DNA from: Clostridia bacterium
GTDB taxonomy: Bacteria; Bacillota; Clostridia; Christensenellales; Aristaeellaceae
Direction of reading: 5' to 3'
Assembly (NCBI GenBank): GCA_017936375.1
Contig: JAGBFR010000023.1
Location: 1 to 39,473, forward strand
DNA length: 39,473 nt
The notes under the pieces are model-generated. The model was not told where the DNA came from. It did no database searches and was given only the letters and a program-made list of their open reading frames with translations. This document shows positions 7,918 to 15,762 of this stretch, piece by piece; position 1 is the stretch's first letter, and each line of letters starts with the position of its first letter. The position numbers were made by a program, and so were the translations under genes.

Positions 7918-8412
7918 TTATTTCCTGTCAGGATTGTCGTACTGCTTGTACTCGACGGTCCTGGTGTCAAAGTGGATGAAGATCTGGAAGGCGTAGTTCT
8001 CCTCGCTGGTGTCCCAGATTTCCACGAAGGTCGGGGTCACCTCGATGAGGATCTCCGTGTCCTCGTGGGAGTAGCGGTTGTAGCTGCCCCAGAGGAACTT
8101 CTTGTACAGCGCCTCAAAGCGCCTGCCCGGCTCGTCGACGACGAGGCCGGTATTGCGCGCCGTGCCCTCGACGGACACGCCGCTCCAGCACATGGCGACG
8201 TTGGGGTTCTGATAGAGCTGCTGGGTCTTGCGGAAGTTCTTATCCGTCTTGAACCAGATCTTGTTGTCATAGAAGAGGCAGCTGACGTTGCGCACCATGA
8301 CATGCTCGTCGACCGCGCTGGCGAGGGCCATGATCTTGAAATCGCCGAGCTTTTTGAACATCAGCTCGACGGCCTGTTCAAAGGTGAGATTCTTGCCGTT
8401 GGTGAATTCCAT
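7918..8412 (-). CDS. pyridoxamine 5'-phosphate oxidase-fold flavoprotein
   Basis: A 164-residue protein of the PNPOx-like split-barrel family. Conserved segments are the helix plus strand FEQAVELMFKKLGDFKIMALASA, then VMVRNVSCLFYDNKIWFKTD and KTQQLYQNPNVAMCW, which form the usual flavin-binding barrel. Many such proteins bind FMN or F420 and reduce or sense small molecules; a true vitamin B6 biosynthetic role is unlikely because the PdxH C-terminal motif is missing. The ATG at 8412 has AGGAGGT 9 bases upstream. Its leader contains the same structured RNA as the MATE gene. It lies downstream of ribU in the same direction and could be partly co-transcribed with it. Confidence 0.85.
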   Translation of the reverse strand: MEFTNGKNLTFEQAVELMFKKLGDFKIMALASAVDEHVMVRNVSCLFYDNKIWFKTDKNFRKTQQLYQNPNVAMCWSGVSVEGTARNTGLVVDEPGRRFEALYKKFLWGSYNRYSHEDTEILIEVTPTFVEIWDTSEENYAFQIFIHFDTRTVEYKQYDNPDRK

Positions 8413-8427
8413 GGGAAGTTACCTCCT

Positions 8428-8522
8428 GTTTGTTATGTAAATCTGAAAAGCATCGGCCTCGTTCGCAAAGGAAAGAGATTTGCGGTACTTGGTCGGTGAT
8501 GCCGCCGGCAGCATGCCGGTTT
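8428..8522 (-). ncRNA. riboswitch-like leader, second candidate guanidine-IV
   Basis: Minus-strand leader of the PNPOx gene. It begins with the 31-base block identical to 2288-2318. It continues with a stem closed by AAATCT (8476-8481) and AGATTT (8439-8444) that encloses GAGGCCGATGC, and ends with ATAACAAAC (8428-8436) directly before AGGAGGT. Compared with the MATE leader the loop sequences have changed but the pairings and spacing are kept, supporting a ligand-binding RNA. The distance to the ribosome site suggests control of translation or of a short terminator. Confidence 0.6.
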
Positions 8523-8563
8523 TGAATGAAAACCATATCGGGTGAGGACGGCCGTGCGGGCGA

Positions 8564-9163
8564 TCAGTCCATGATGAGCTTCTTGAGCGGCACGCTGATG
8601 CGCTTATAGAGCAGGATGGTCAGGACGGAGGTCAGCGCGCGGGAGAGGAGATTGAAGGGGATGATGGAGTAGAGGACCATGGTCAGCTTGCTGTTGATGG
8701 CCGGGATCAGCTCGGAGCACATGCCGATGATCGCATCCCACTGCATGCCAAACGCATTCATGAAGAACGGGAAGATGATGTAGAGATTGGTGAAGACGCT
8801 GGTGATGACGGTGACGATGGTGCCGATGACGATGCCGGTGAGCGCGCCCTTCTTGGTGCGGTGCTTTCTGTACCAGAGGACGGCGGGCAGCACATACGCC
8901 ACGGAGAGCAGGAAGGCCTGCAGTTCGCCGGTGAAGGCGGTGGAGGTCGGCTTGAAGATGAGCTTTAAGAGAATCTTGACGGTGATGATCTCCATCGCGC
9001 CGGCCGGGCCGAGGATGAAGCCGCCGATGAGCTCCGGCAGGGCGGAGAAGTCAAGCTCCGCGAACGGGGAGAGCGGCGTGGGGAAGCTGAGGAACATCAG
9101 CACGAAGGCGATGGCGCCCATCATGGCGGCGAGGGTGAGGCGGCGGATGCTGTTTCTTTTCAT
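8564..9163 (-). CDS. ribU: ECF transporter S component, riboflavin-specific RibU
   Basis: A 199-residue membrane protein with about six hydrophobic segments, the size of ECF S components. The N-terminal RLTLAAMMGAIAFVLMF contains the A-x-x-x-A helix that docks to the ECF T component. FPTPLSPFAELDFSALPELIGGF is typical of RibU, as is the later KILLKLIFKPTSTAFTGELQ segment. It captures riboflavin or related flavins at the membrane and needs the shared EcfA/A'/T module, which is not in this window. Assignment is strengthened by the FMN riboswitch directly upstream. The ATG at 9163 follows CAGGAGGAAAGAAC. Confidence 0.93.
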   Translation of the reverse strand: MKRNSIRRLTLAAMMGAIAFVLMFLSFPTPLSPFAELDFSALPELIGGFILGPAGAMEIITVKILLKLIFKPTSTAFTGELQAFLLSVAYVLPAVLWYRKHRTKKGALTGIVIGTIVTVITSVFTNLYIIFPFFMNAFGMQWDAIIGMCSELIPAINSKLTMVLYSIIPFNLLSRALTSVLTILLYKRISVPLKKLIMD

Positions 9164-9183
9164 GTTCTTTCCTCCTGAAAAGC

Positions 9184-9216
9184 AAAAATTCCCGAAGCCA
9201 AAAAGGAGATGGCCTC
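9184..9216 (-). terminator. expression-platform hairpin of FMN riboswitch
   Basis: On the minus strand GAGGCCA pairs with TGGCTTC across a short loop, followed by GGGAATTTTT. It lies between the FMN aptamer and ribU and is a plausible regulated terminator. Confidence 0.55.
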
Positions 9217-9256
9217 AGGAAACCCGCCGGCTGCGCCCGCAGCCGATACACAAAAA

Positions 9257-9370
9257 GTCTTTTCCCATCCGGACTGTACCGTCGGTTCCGGAATTGCACC
9301 GGATCGGCCTCCGCAAGCGGAGGTTCATGGACTATACCATCGGTCGGGATTTTCACCCTGCCCCAAAGAC
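9257..9370 (-). ncRNA. FMN riboswitch (RFN element)
   Basis: The minus strand shows the classic RFN sequence order. It starts with GTCTTTGGGGCAGGGTG and AAAATCCCGACCG, then GGTATAGTCC, a variable GC-rich arm, and CCGATCCGGTGCAATTCCGG. It finishes with ACGGTACAGTCCGGATGGG and the closing AAAGAC. It would repress ribU expression when FMN is plentiful. Confidence 0.97.
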
Positions 9371-9394
9371 CATTCAATTTTCACTTCTGAGTCT

Positions 9395-9423
9395 ATAATA
9401 GGGCATTGAGGAAGATTTGTCAA
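9395..9423 (-). promoter_or_regulatory. promoter of the FMN riboswitch-ribU transcript
   Basis: Minus-strand TTGACA (9418-9423), 17-base spacer and TATTAT (9395-9400), placing the start a few bases before the aptamer. Confidence 0.8.
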
Positions 9424-9456
9424 TAGGGAATGATGCGCGCGCTGCAGCGCGGGGTA

Positions 9457-9610
9457 CTCCTTCCACCAGCCTGACGGCTGGTCCCCCTCCCTCCCGGAGG
9501 GAGGCTTGTCGCGTGCTGCTTGGGCAGATCAGCGATGCAGATTTGCTGAGCGACGCCTCTTCAGGGCTCCCTCCGGGAGGGAGCTGTCGGCGCAGCCGAC
9601 TGAGGGAGCC
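9457..9610. mobile_element. composite hairpin MITE-like element, copy 1
   Basis: A 154-bp noncoding unit: a forward two-hairpin repeat (9457-9508, stems CCAGCC/GGCTGG and CTCCCTCC/GGAGGGAG), a 56-base core, and a reverse two-hairpin repeat (9565-9610, stems CTCCCTCC/GGAGGGAG and GTCGGC/GCCGAC). The core contains GCAGATCAGCGATGCAGAT, which matches the core of the element at 21780-21941 at most positions. No protein is encoded. Confidence 0.6.
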
Positions 9611-9665
9611 TGCGGGAGGAAGCGCCTTGGAAACCAAGACAGATGGGCCTTGTGCGCGGCGCTGC

Positions 9666-9695
9666 AGGAGGGGCAGAGCCCCTCCCCTACAGGGG
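9666..9695 (+). repeat. GC-rich hairpin repeat (family D), copy 1
   Basis: AGGGGC-AGA-GCCCCT hairpin followed by CCCCTACAGGGG. A near-identical 30-base copy lies at 26612-26641. Confidence 0.7.
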
Positions 9696-9720
9696 TGACG
9701 ATTCTGAAATCGATGTGCGC

Positions 9721-9747
9721 AAAAAGAGAGCCGCCCGGAGGCGGCTC
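9721..9747 (-). terminator. terminator of Tat-exported FAD reductase gene
   Basis: On the minus strand GAGCCGCC-TCCG-GGCGGCTC is followed by TCTTTTT, 28 bases after the stop. Confidence 0.88.
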
Positions 9748-9774
9748 CCATAGAGGTTATTCGGTGATGGAGAA

Positions 9775-11667
9775 TCAGCCCTCGGCGCCGACGGTCTCGC
9801 CCAGGATGTAGCCATAGGCCAGCGCAGCGTCGAAGCCCATGCCGTACTTCTTGCCGTCCTTCTCCTCGATGGAGCCGACGACGTCGCCGCCCGCGTACAG
9901 GCCAGCGATCTTGGAGCCGTCCTCCTTGAGCACGTGGCCTTCGGTGTCGATGGCCAGGCCGCCGGTGGTCAGGTAGAAGGTCGGATCGACGCGCAGGACC
10001 CACACGCCGTCACGGGTCTCGATGTACGGGAGATTCTTGCGGCCCCAGGCGTCGGCTTCGCCGGCGAGGGAGGCAGCGTTGTTGGTCTCGATGGAAGCCT
10101 GCAGGTTGGCAAGGCCCAGGGCCTCGGCGGCGGCGGCAACGCTGTCATAGCGGACAGCCTCGCCCTTCTCGACGATGGCCTTGTAGGTGTTCATGCCGTA
10201 GGACTCGAAGTCGTTGTTGGTGATGCAGGCGGCATCGTCAAAGACATAGTACAGCGCGCCGCCGTGCTCGGTGTCGAGCGCCAGCTTCGCAGCGGCCATC
10301 TTGTAGTGGTTGTCGGAGACGATGTTGCCGATGTTGTCGCCCTTCGCGTTGACCATGATGCCCGGGGTGGAGTGATGGATCAGCGCGATCTCGAACTTGG
10401 AGGCGTAGGTGGACAGGTAAGCCGGCAGCGCGCGGCCGGTGCACTCGACGTAGCCGCCCGCGGCAAGGCCCATCTTGATGCCGTCGCCGGTGGAGGCGGA
10501 GGCGCAGTTGAAGAACTGGCCGACGTACTCCGGATAGTACTGGGCGATCATCTCGGCATTGCGCATGAAGCCGCCGGAGGCGAGGATCACGGACTTGCCG
10601 GTGATGGTCCAGTTCGCGCCGTCGCCGCTCTTGGCCTTGACGCCGGTGACGACGCCGTCGGTCATGACCAGCTCGGTGGCCTCGGTATCGTACAGGATGG
10701 TGCCGCCCAGGCCCTTGATGCGCTGCTCGAGGAACATCATCGCGTAGCCGGCGCCGCCCTCATAGCAGCCCGGGGCGAGGTACGGGGTGTAGCCGGTCTG
10801 CAGGCCGCCCTCGTAGGTGCCGATCGGGTTGAAGCCAAGGCCGATCTTCACGAACCAGTCGACGAGCTTGCCGATGTTCTCATACTGAGCGGTCATGTAC
10901 GGCATCGCCTTGTCGAAGCGGTCATACTCCGGATTGAGGAACGGATGCGCACGCCAGAAGCCCATCATGTTCTCGACGGAGCCGTAGTAGCTGTTCTTCA
11001 GCGCGCCGGTGACGTCGTAGTTGTCATACATCTCGCAGCCCGCGATGGCAACGCCGCCGTAGGCCATGGGGCCGGAGCCGCCCGGGATGTCGCGCTTCTC
11101 GATGAGGATGACCTTCTTGCCCTTCTCGAGCAGGCGGGCGCCCGCAACGAGGCCGACGGTGCCGGCGCCGACGATCACGACGTCCGCCTCAGCGGCTTCA
11201 TCGCGCTCGTTGACTTCCTTGACGACCGGGGTGGAGAAGTCGGCCACGTCGTAGCCGGCCAGCTCGATGGCTTCCTTGACGGCCTTCTTGATGGCCATGG
11301 AGGTGATGGAGCAGCCGCGGACGTTCGGGACCTCGACGCTCTGGTTGGCGACGATCGCCTTCGGGATGCGGGCGCAGGCGAAGTTGCCGATGCCCATGGT
11401 CTCCTCGTGCGCGAGGACCTGGCAGGCGGTGATCTTGCCGTCGAAGATGGTGGTGGCGACGTAGACGAAGGACTCGTGGCCGATCGCCTTGGTCACGTAC
11501 TTGCCGTCAACCTTGCCCTCCGGGCGGTTGGCAGCGGCCTCGGCGGTCGCGGCGACGGCGGCCTCAGCGGCGGCGAACTTCGGGTTGATGATGCTGGCGG
11601 CAGCGATGCCCGCGCCGGCAGCAGCGGCGCCCTTGATGAAAGAGCGGCGGCTGATGTTCTTGTTCAT
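9775..11667 (-). CDS. Tat-exported FMN/FAD-dependent reductase (fumarate/urocanate reductase type)
   Basis: A 630-residue flavoprotein. The N-terminus holds a twin-arginine signal (SRRSFIKGA, followed by an alanine-rich hydrophobic stretch to about residue 35). An FMN-binding domain follows (about 50-135), then a FAD_binding_2 domain (about 158-625) with ADVVIVGAGTVGLVAGARLL and the conserved GGSGPMAYGGVA. Such proteins transfer electrons to an organic acceptor such as fumarate, urocanate or another enoate, outside the membrane. In the FMN domain the usual SGAT flavinylation motif reads RGCS (VRGCSITSMAI), which may weaken or change covalent FMN attachment. The ATG at 11667 has CAGGAGGAG upstream. 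A Sec-exported relative lies at 32727. Confidence 0.88.
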   Translation of the reverse strand: MNKNISRRSFIKGAAAAGAGIAAASIINPKFAAAEAAVAATAEAAANRPEGKVDGKYVTKAIGHESFVYVATTIFDGKITACQVLAHEETMGIGNFACARIPKAIVANQSVEVPNVRGCSITSMAIKKAVKEAIELAGYDVADFSTPVVKEVNERDEAAEADVVIVGAGTVGLVAGARLLEKGKKVILIEKRDIPGGSGPMAYGGVAIAGCEMYDNYDVTGALKNSYYGSVENMMGFWRAHPFLNPEYDRFDKAMPYMTAQYENIGKLVDWFVKIGLGFNPIGTYEGGLQTGYTPYLAPGCYEGGAGYAMMFLEQRIKGLGGTILYDTEATELVMTDGVVTGVKAKSGDGANWTITGKSVILASGGFMRNAEMIAQYYPEYVGQFFNCASASTGDGIKMGLAAGGYVECTGRALPAYLSTYASKFEIALIHHSTPGIMVNAKGDNIGNIVSDNHYKMAAAKLALDTEHGGALYYVFDDAACITNNDFESYGMNTYKAIVEKGEAVRYDSVAAAAEALGLANLQASIETNNAASLAGEADAWGRKNLPYIETRDGVWVLRVDPTFYLTTGGLAIDTEGHVLKEDGSKIAGLYAGGDVVGSIEEKDGKKYGMGFDAALAYGYILGETVGAEG

Positions 11668-11729
11668 AGTAAATCTCCTCCTGACTTTTTGCGCTCAATC
11701 GCACGGTGTGCGAGAGCACGGTTGCCTAT

Positions 11730-11758
11730 ATTATAATGGAACATGGTCAGAATGAAAA
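11730..11758 (-). promoter_or_regulatory. probable promoter of Tat-exported reductase gene
   Basis: Minus-strand -10 TATAAT (11730-11735) with a poor -35 TTTTCA (11753-11758) at 17 bases. The -10 is convincing, the -35 is not. Confidence 0.5.
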
Positions 11759-11909
11759 GGGTAAATTGATAAATTGTGTACAAAATTGACAATTTTCTCT
11801 TAAAAAGAGAGGAATTGGACCGGACGACGAGGGCGAAAACAGGGCGCGCTGAAGGAGGAGGATTAACAGGATTTTGATGAAATCGGGCTGTTCTTAACGC
11901 ACGCATGAA

Positions 11910-11938
11910 TTGTCCGCCGGGAAGGGGAATGCTAGAAT
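11910..11938 (+). promoter_or_regulatory. promoter of P-type ATPase gene with extended -10
   Basis: TTGTCC (11910-11915), 17 bases, then TGCTAGAAT with -10 TAGAAT (11933-11938). The leader that follows is about 165 nt and contains three consecutive short hairpins: GCGTAC/GTACGC, GGAGG/CCTCC and GCATC/GATGC. Confidence 0.6.
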
Positions 11939-12108
11939 TCTGAGTTAATCGGGCTTTTATGCCGGGTGCATGCGTACGGTGCGTACGCGGCGCATGGCAG
12001 GCGAGGAGGATCCCTCCCAAGGCCTTCGGAATCTCGTTCATGCATCCCCGATGCAGCGATTTGCCGCCTAAAAAACCACAGGGAAAGACAAGGAAAGAAG
12101 GATTGACG

Positions 12109-14751
12109 ATGAACAAGACCTATACGCAGTCGGCTCAGGATGTGCTCCGCGAGCTTGGCGTGGGCGCGGAGGGCCTGACGAGCGCGCAGGCGCAGGATCG
12201 TCTGGCCAAGTACGGCCCCAACAAGCTCAAGGACGCCGAGAAGCCGACGCTGCTCCAGCGCTTCCTCGAGCAGCTCAAGGATCCGATGCTGATCATCCTG
12301 ATGATCGCCGCGGCCATCTCCGCCGTGACCAACATCATCGCCGGCGAGAGCCTGATGGAGGTATTCATCATCCTCGTCGTCGTGCTGCTCAATGCCGTGC
12401 TCGGCGTCTTTCAGGAGAGCAAGGCAGAGGCCGCCATCGAGGCCCTGCAGACCATGACCGCCGCCACCTGCAAGGTGCTGCGCGACGGCAGGCAGACGAC
12501 CATGCACTCCGACGAGCTCGTCCCGGGCGACGTGGTGCTGCTGGAGGCGGGCGACAGCGTCCCGGCCGACGGCCGCCTGCTCGAGAGCGCGAGCCTGAAG
12601 ATCGAGGAGGCCGCGCTGACCGGCGAGAGCGTCCCGGTCAATAAGATCATCGAGGCGCTCGGCCTCGCGCCCAATCAGGACGAGATCCCGCTGGGCGACC
12701 GCAAGAACATGTGCTACATGGGCTCCACCGTCGTCTATGGCCGCGGCAAGGCGCTGATCACCAAGACCGGCATGGAGACCGAGATGGGCAAGATCGCCGG
12801 CGCGCTGGCCGCGACCGAGGAGGAGGAGACCCCGCTTCAGAAGCGCCTTGACGAGCTGGGCAAGACCCTGAGCAAGCTGGTGCTGGGCATCTGCGTGTTC
12901 ATCTTCATCTTTAACCTCGTGATGGCTGGCTCCTTCACGCTCACCAGCATTCTGGAGACGTTCATGGTCGCCGTATCCCTGGCTGTCGCCGCGATCCCGG
13001 AGGGCCTGGCCACGGTCGTGACCGTCGTTCTCTCCATCGGCGTCACCAATATGTCCAGGCGCAGCGCCGTCATCCGCCGCCTGACCGCCGTCGAGACCCT
13101 CGGCTGCACGCAGGTCATCTGCTCGGATAAGACCGGCACCCTCACCCAGAACAGGATGACCGTCGTGGAGCACATGGGCTCTGCGAAGCTGGTCGCCACC
13201 GCGATGGCGCTCTGCTCCGACGCGATCCTCAACAGCGAGGGCGTTGCCGAGGGCGAGCCGACCGAGGCCGCGCTGGTTGCCTTCGCCGCGAAGGAAGGCC
13301 TGCCCAAAGGCGCGCTGGAGGCCAACACCCCGCGCGTGGACGAGGCCCCGTTCGATTCCTCCCGCAAGATGATGTCCACCGTGCACGCCGTGCAGGGCGG
13401 CTTCGTGCAGTACACCAAGGGCGCGCCGGACGAGGTCCTCAAGCGCTGCACCGCCTATGAGGAGAATGGCAGGACCCTTCCGATGACCGACGCCAAGCGC
13501 GTCGAGATCCTCGCCGCGAACAAGGCCATGGCCGACAAGGCGCTGCGCGTGCTGGCCGCCGCCATGCGCGTGTGGGAGAAGAAGCCGGAGGACAACGCCC
13601 CTGAGTTCCTGGAGCAGGAGCTCGTCTTCATCGGCCTGACCGGCATGATCGACCCGGTTCGCCCGGAGGTCAAGCCCGCCATCGACGAGTGCCGCTCCGC
13701 CGGCATCCGCGCGGTCATGATCACCGGCGACCACAAGGACACCGCCGTCGCCATCGCCAAGGAGCTGGGCATCATCACCGACGCCTCTCAGGCGATCACC
13801 GGCGCGGAGCTCAACGACATCCCGGATGATCAGATCGGCGAGGCCGTGCGCAAGTATGGCGTCTACGCCCGCGTGCAGCCGGAGCACAAGGTCCGCATCG
13901 TCAACGCGTGGAAGCAGAACGGCTCCATCACCGCGATGACCGGCGACGGCGTCAACGACGCGCCGTCCATCAAGTCCGCCGACATCGGCGTGGGTATGGG
14001 CATCACCGGCACCGACGTCACCAAGAACGTCGCCGACATGGTGCTCGCCGACGATAACTTCGCGACGATCGTCTCCGCCGTGGGCGAGGGCCGCCGCATC
14101 TACGACAACATCCGCAAGGCCATCCAGTTCCTGCTGGCCTCCAACATGAGCGAGGTGCTCGGCGTGTTCTTCTCCACGCTGCTGGGCTTCACCCTGCTCA
14201 ACCCGGTCCACCTGCTGTTCATCAACCTGATCACCGACTGCTTCCCGGCGCTCGCGCTGGGCATGGAGTCCGCCGAGCCGGACACCATGAAGCGCCCGCC
14301 GCGCAACTCCAACGACGGCATCTTCGCCGGCGGTCTGGCGTTTGACATCGCCTATCAGGGCGTTCTCATCACCGCGATCACCCTCGCCTCCTACATCATC
14401 GGCCACTGCTTCGAGGTCGGCGCGCTGTCCATGCCCAAGGGCGTTTCCACCCACGGCATGACCATGGCCTTCCTGACCATGAGCATGTGCGAGATCTTCC
14501 ACAGCTTCAACATGCGCAGCCAGCGCAAGAGCATGTTCTCCCTCCACAGCCACAACAAGATCCTGTGGCTGGCGATGGTGGGCAGCCTGCTGCTGACCAC
14601 GCTTGTGCTGGAGATCCCGGCTGTCGCCGCGGCCTTCGGCTTCACGCCGGTCGGCCTGACCGAGTATGTCGTCGCCCTGCTGCTGGCGCTGCTGGTCATC
14701 CCGGTCGTCGAACTGGTGAAGTTCATCCAGCGCGGCGGCAGGAAGGCGTAA
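12109..14751 (+). CDS. calcium-transporting P-type ATPase (P2, PMCA/SERCA-like)
   Basis: An 880-residue P2-type ATPase. Seen in order: N-terminal cation_ATPase_N region, actuator motif TGES (about residue 171), and membrane helix 4 motif AAIPEGL typical of Ca2+ pumps. Next come the phosphorylation site DKTGTLT (Asp about 340), the nucleotide-binding KGAPDEVL, the hinge TGDGVNDAPS (about 611), and the C-terminal four-helix cation_ATPase_C block. The enzyme exports Ca2+, or possibly Mn2+, at the cost of ATP. The start at 12109 was chosen over an upstream frame start because the MNKTYTQSAQDVL N-terminus aligns with the family and AAGAAGGA lies nearby; the upstream extension covers the leader. 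It is monocistronic with its own promoter and terminator. Confidence 0.94.
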   Translation: MNKTYTQSAQDVLRELGVGAEGLTSAQAQDRLAKYGPNKLKDAEKPTLLQRFLEQLKDPMLIILMIAAAISAVTNIIAGESLMEVFIILVVVLLNAVLGVFQESKAEAAIEALQTMTAATCKVLRDGRQTTMHSDELVPGDVVLLEAGDSVPADGRLLESASLKIEEAALTGESVPVNKIIEALGLAPNQDEIPLGDRKNMCYMGSTVVYGRGKALITKTGMETEMGKIAGALAATEEEETPLQKRLDELGKTLSKLVLGICVFIFIFNLVMAGSFTLTSILETFMVAVSLAVAAIPEGLATVVTVVLSIGVTNMSRRSAVIRRLTAVETLGCTQVICSDKTGTLTQNRMTVVEHMGSAKLVATAMALCSDAILNSEGVAEGEPTEAALVAFAAKEGLPKGALEANTPRVDEAPFDSSRKMMSTVHAVQGGFVQYTKGAPDEVLKRCTAYEENGRTLPMTDAKRVEILAANKAMADKALRVLAAAMRVWEKKPEDNAPEFLEQELVFIGLTGMIDPVRPEVKPAIDECRSAGIRAVMITGDHKDTAVAIAKELGIITDASQAITGAELNDIPDDQIGEAVRKYGVYARVQPEHKVRIVNAWKQNGSITAMTGDGVNDAPSIKSADIGVGMGITGTDVTKNVADMVLADDNFATIVSAVGEGRRIYDNIRKAIQFLLASNMSEVLGVFFSTLLGFTLLNPVHLLFINLITDCFPALALGMESAEPDTMKRPPRNSNDGIFAGGLAFDIAYQGVLITAITLASYIIGHCFEVGALSMPKGVSTHGMTMAFLTMSMCEIFHSFNMRSQRKSMFSLHSHNKILWLAMVGSLLLTTLVLEIPAVAAAFGFTPVGLTEYVVALLLALLVIPVVELVKFIQRGGRKA

Positions 14752-14784
14752 GGCTTTCCCCGCAGAACTGCATCGCAAAAAAAC

Positions 14785-14814
14785 CAGCCCCGACTTGTGC
14801 CGGGGCTGATTTTG
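14785..14814 (+). terminator. terminator of P-type ATPase gene
   Basis: CAGCCCCG-ACTTGTGC-CGGGGCTG followed by ATTTTG, 33 bases after the stop. Confidence 0.85.
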
Positions 14815-14865
14815 TATGCGTCGTCTGCGGCGCGGGAACCTCATCCGTCAGCCCGGCGCCGGAAA

Positions 14866-15029
14866 GGCGCAGAGGTATGAGGGCGGGGTGGGCACCGTAG
14901 CCGAGCGCGCCCGGTGGGCGATGAAGCGAGGCGGAGCGTGGGAAACCGCAAGGAGCGGCAGGATGCCGCGACTATGCGGGCTTCCCGGAGGGGCCTATAA
15001 AGGCTGCCTGCGAAGCAGGCTGTAACCCT
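14866..15029 (+). repeat. 160-bp intergenic repeat (family B), copy 1
   Basis: The 107-base core (14890-14996) matches 29267-29373 at about nine bases in ten, including GCCGAGCGCGCCCGGTGGGC and CCCGGAGGGGCCT. It ends with a hairpin GCCTGC-GAA-GCAGGC and GTAACCCT. A truncated family C hairpin repeat start (GGGAACCTCATCCGTC) lies just before it at 14834-14850. The rest of the 344-base gap up to 15095 shows nothing else recognisable. Confidence 0.75.
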
Positions 15030-15095
15030 TCTTGCAGAGGCTGACAATACGCTGCTGCAGTTGATTTTGCTTCTAAGCCGCTCTTCAAGAGGGGC

Positions 15096-15665
15096 TCACA
15101 CAGCGCTGTTCCTCAGCGCCTCGCGCACCTCCATGAGCGCGAAGCCGAGCAGGTTTTCGCCCTGCCAGAGGCGCGGGTCGCTGATCTCCGGCGCATCAAT
15201 GGGCAGGCGCACGCCCCAGATGCCGTCGTACGGGCTGGCCTCCACGAGCACAGCGTCGCCCGTGGAGAGCAGGTACTCAAGCAGCGCCGGCTGCTGGGAG
15301 AATTTCTGGCGGTTGCCCGTGCAGACGATGTCAAACTTGGCCTCGTCCCAGACCTCGGGGACAAAGCCCCGCACCTTCCGGCCGAGGGCCTTGATCGTCG
15401 CCTGATCGCGGGCGGCCATGATCTCCTGCAGCGTCTCCCCGTCGCCGAAGAGGCGCGCCTTGGAGGCCATCATGTACTGCTCCATGCAGCAGTAGGTCAC
15501 GCCGTCGACGATGAAATCGCCCAGCCACCACTGGCTCAGGCAGCTCTTGGTGATGCGCCCGCTCTTGTGGGGCGTGTGCCCCCAGAAGGGGATAAAGGTC
15601 ATGCTTTCGCCCGCATCCATGGCGCTGCACAGGCGCCGGAGCATCAGCTTGGGTGTATCGCGCAT
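15096..15665 (-). CDS. NADAR family protein (YbiA-like N-glycosidase)
   Basis: A 189-residue protein of the NADAR/DUF1768 family. Conserved segments are LSQWWLGDFIVDGVTYCCMEQYMMASKARLF, then GRKVRGF, GNRQKFSQQPALLEYLLSTGD and VEASPYDGIWGVRL. The family hydrolyses N-glycosidic bonds, including early riboflavin intermediates (YbiA), or removes ADP-ribose from nucleobases, usually to clear damaged metabolites. The start at 15665 follows GGAGGGACGCCT. Upstream in-frame extension overlaps the neighbouring peptidase gene in another frame and is discarded. It is the last gene downstream of the peptidase gene, with about 100 bases between them. Confidence 0.88.
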   Translation of the reverse strand: MRDTPKLMLRRLCSAMDAGESMTFIPFWGHTPHKSGRITKSCLSQWWLGDFIVDGVTYCCMEQYMMASKARLFGDGETLQEIMAARDQATIKALGRKVRGFVPEVWDEAKFDIVCTGNRQKFSQQPALLEYLLSTGDAVLVEASPYDGIWGVRLPIDAPEISDPRLWQGENLLGFALMEVREALRNSAV

Positions 15666-15762
15666 AGGCGTCCCTCCTTTGGGATTGGATTGCGGCGGAG
15701 GCTCCGCCGTTATCGGCATGATACCACGGCGGGCGGGGCAAGGCTTTACCCCGGGTAGAGAA

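Noticed and set aside
9934-11736. A 600-codon plus-strand open frame opposite the Tat-exported reductase
   Set aside because: Low-complexity Gly/Val/Asp/His/Leu composition typical of antisense shadow; no ribosome site.
11762-11909. Possible short gene or RNA between the divergent promoters
   Set aside because: AT-rich stretch with several in-frame stops and no convincing fold.
11932-14844. A 970-codon open frame on the minus strand opposite the P-type ATPase gene
   Set aside because: Its translation is dominated by Arg, His, Gln, Asp and Gly without any domain, as expected from the antisense of a GC-rich gene; the plus-strand gene is unmistakable.
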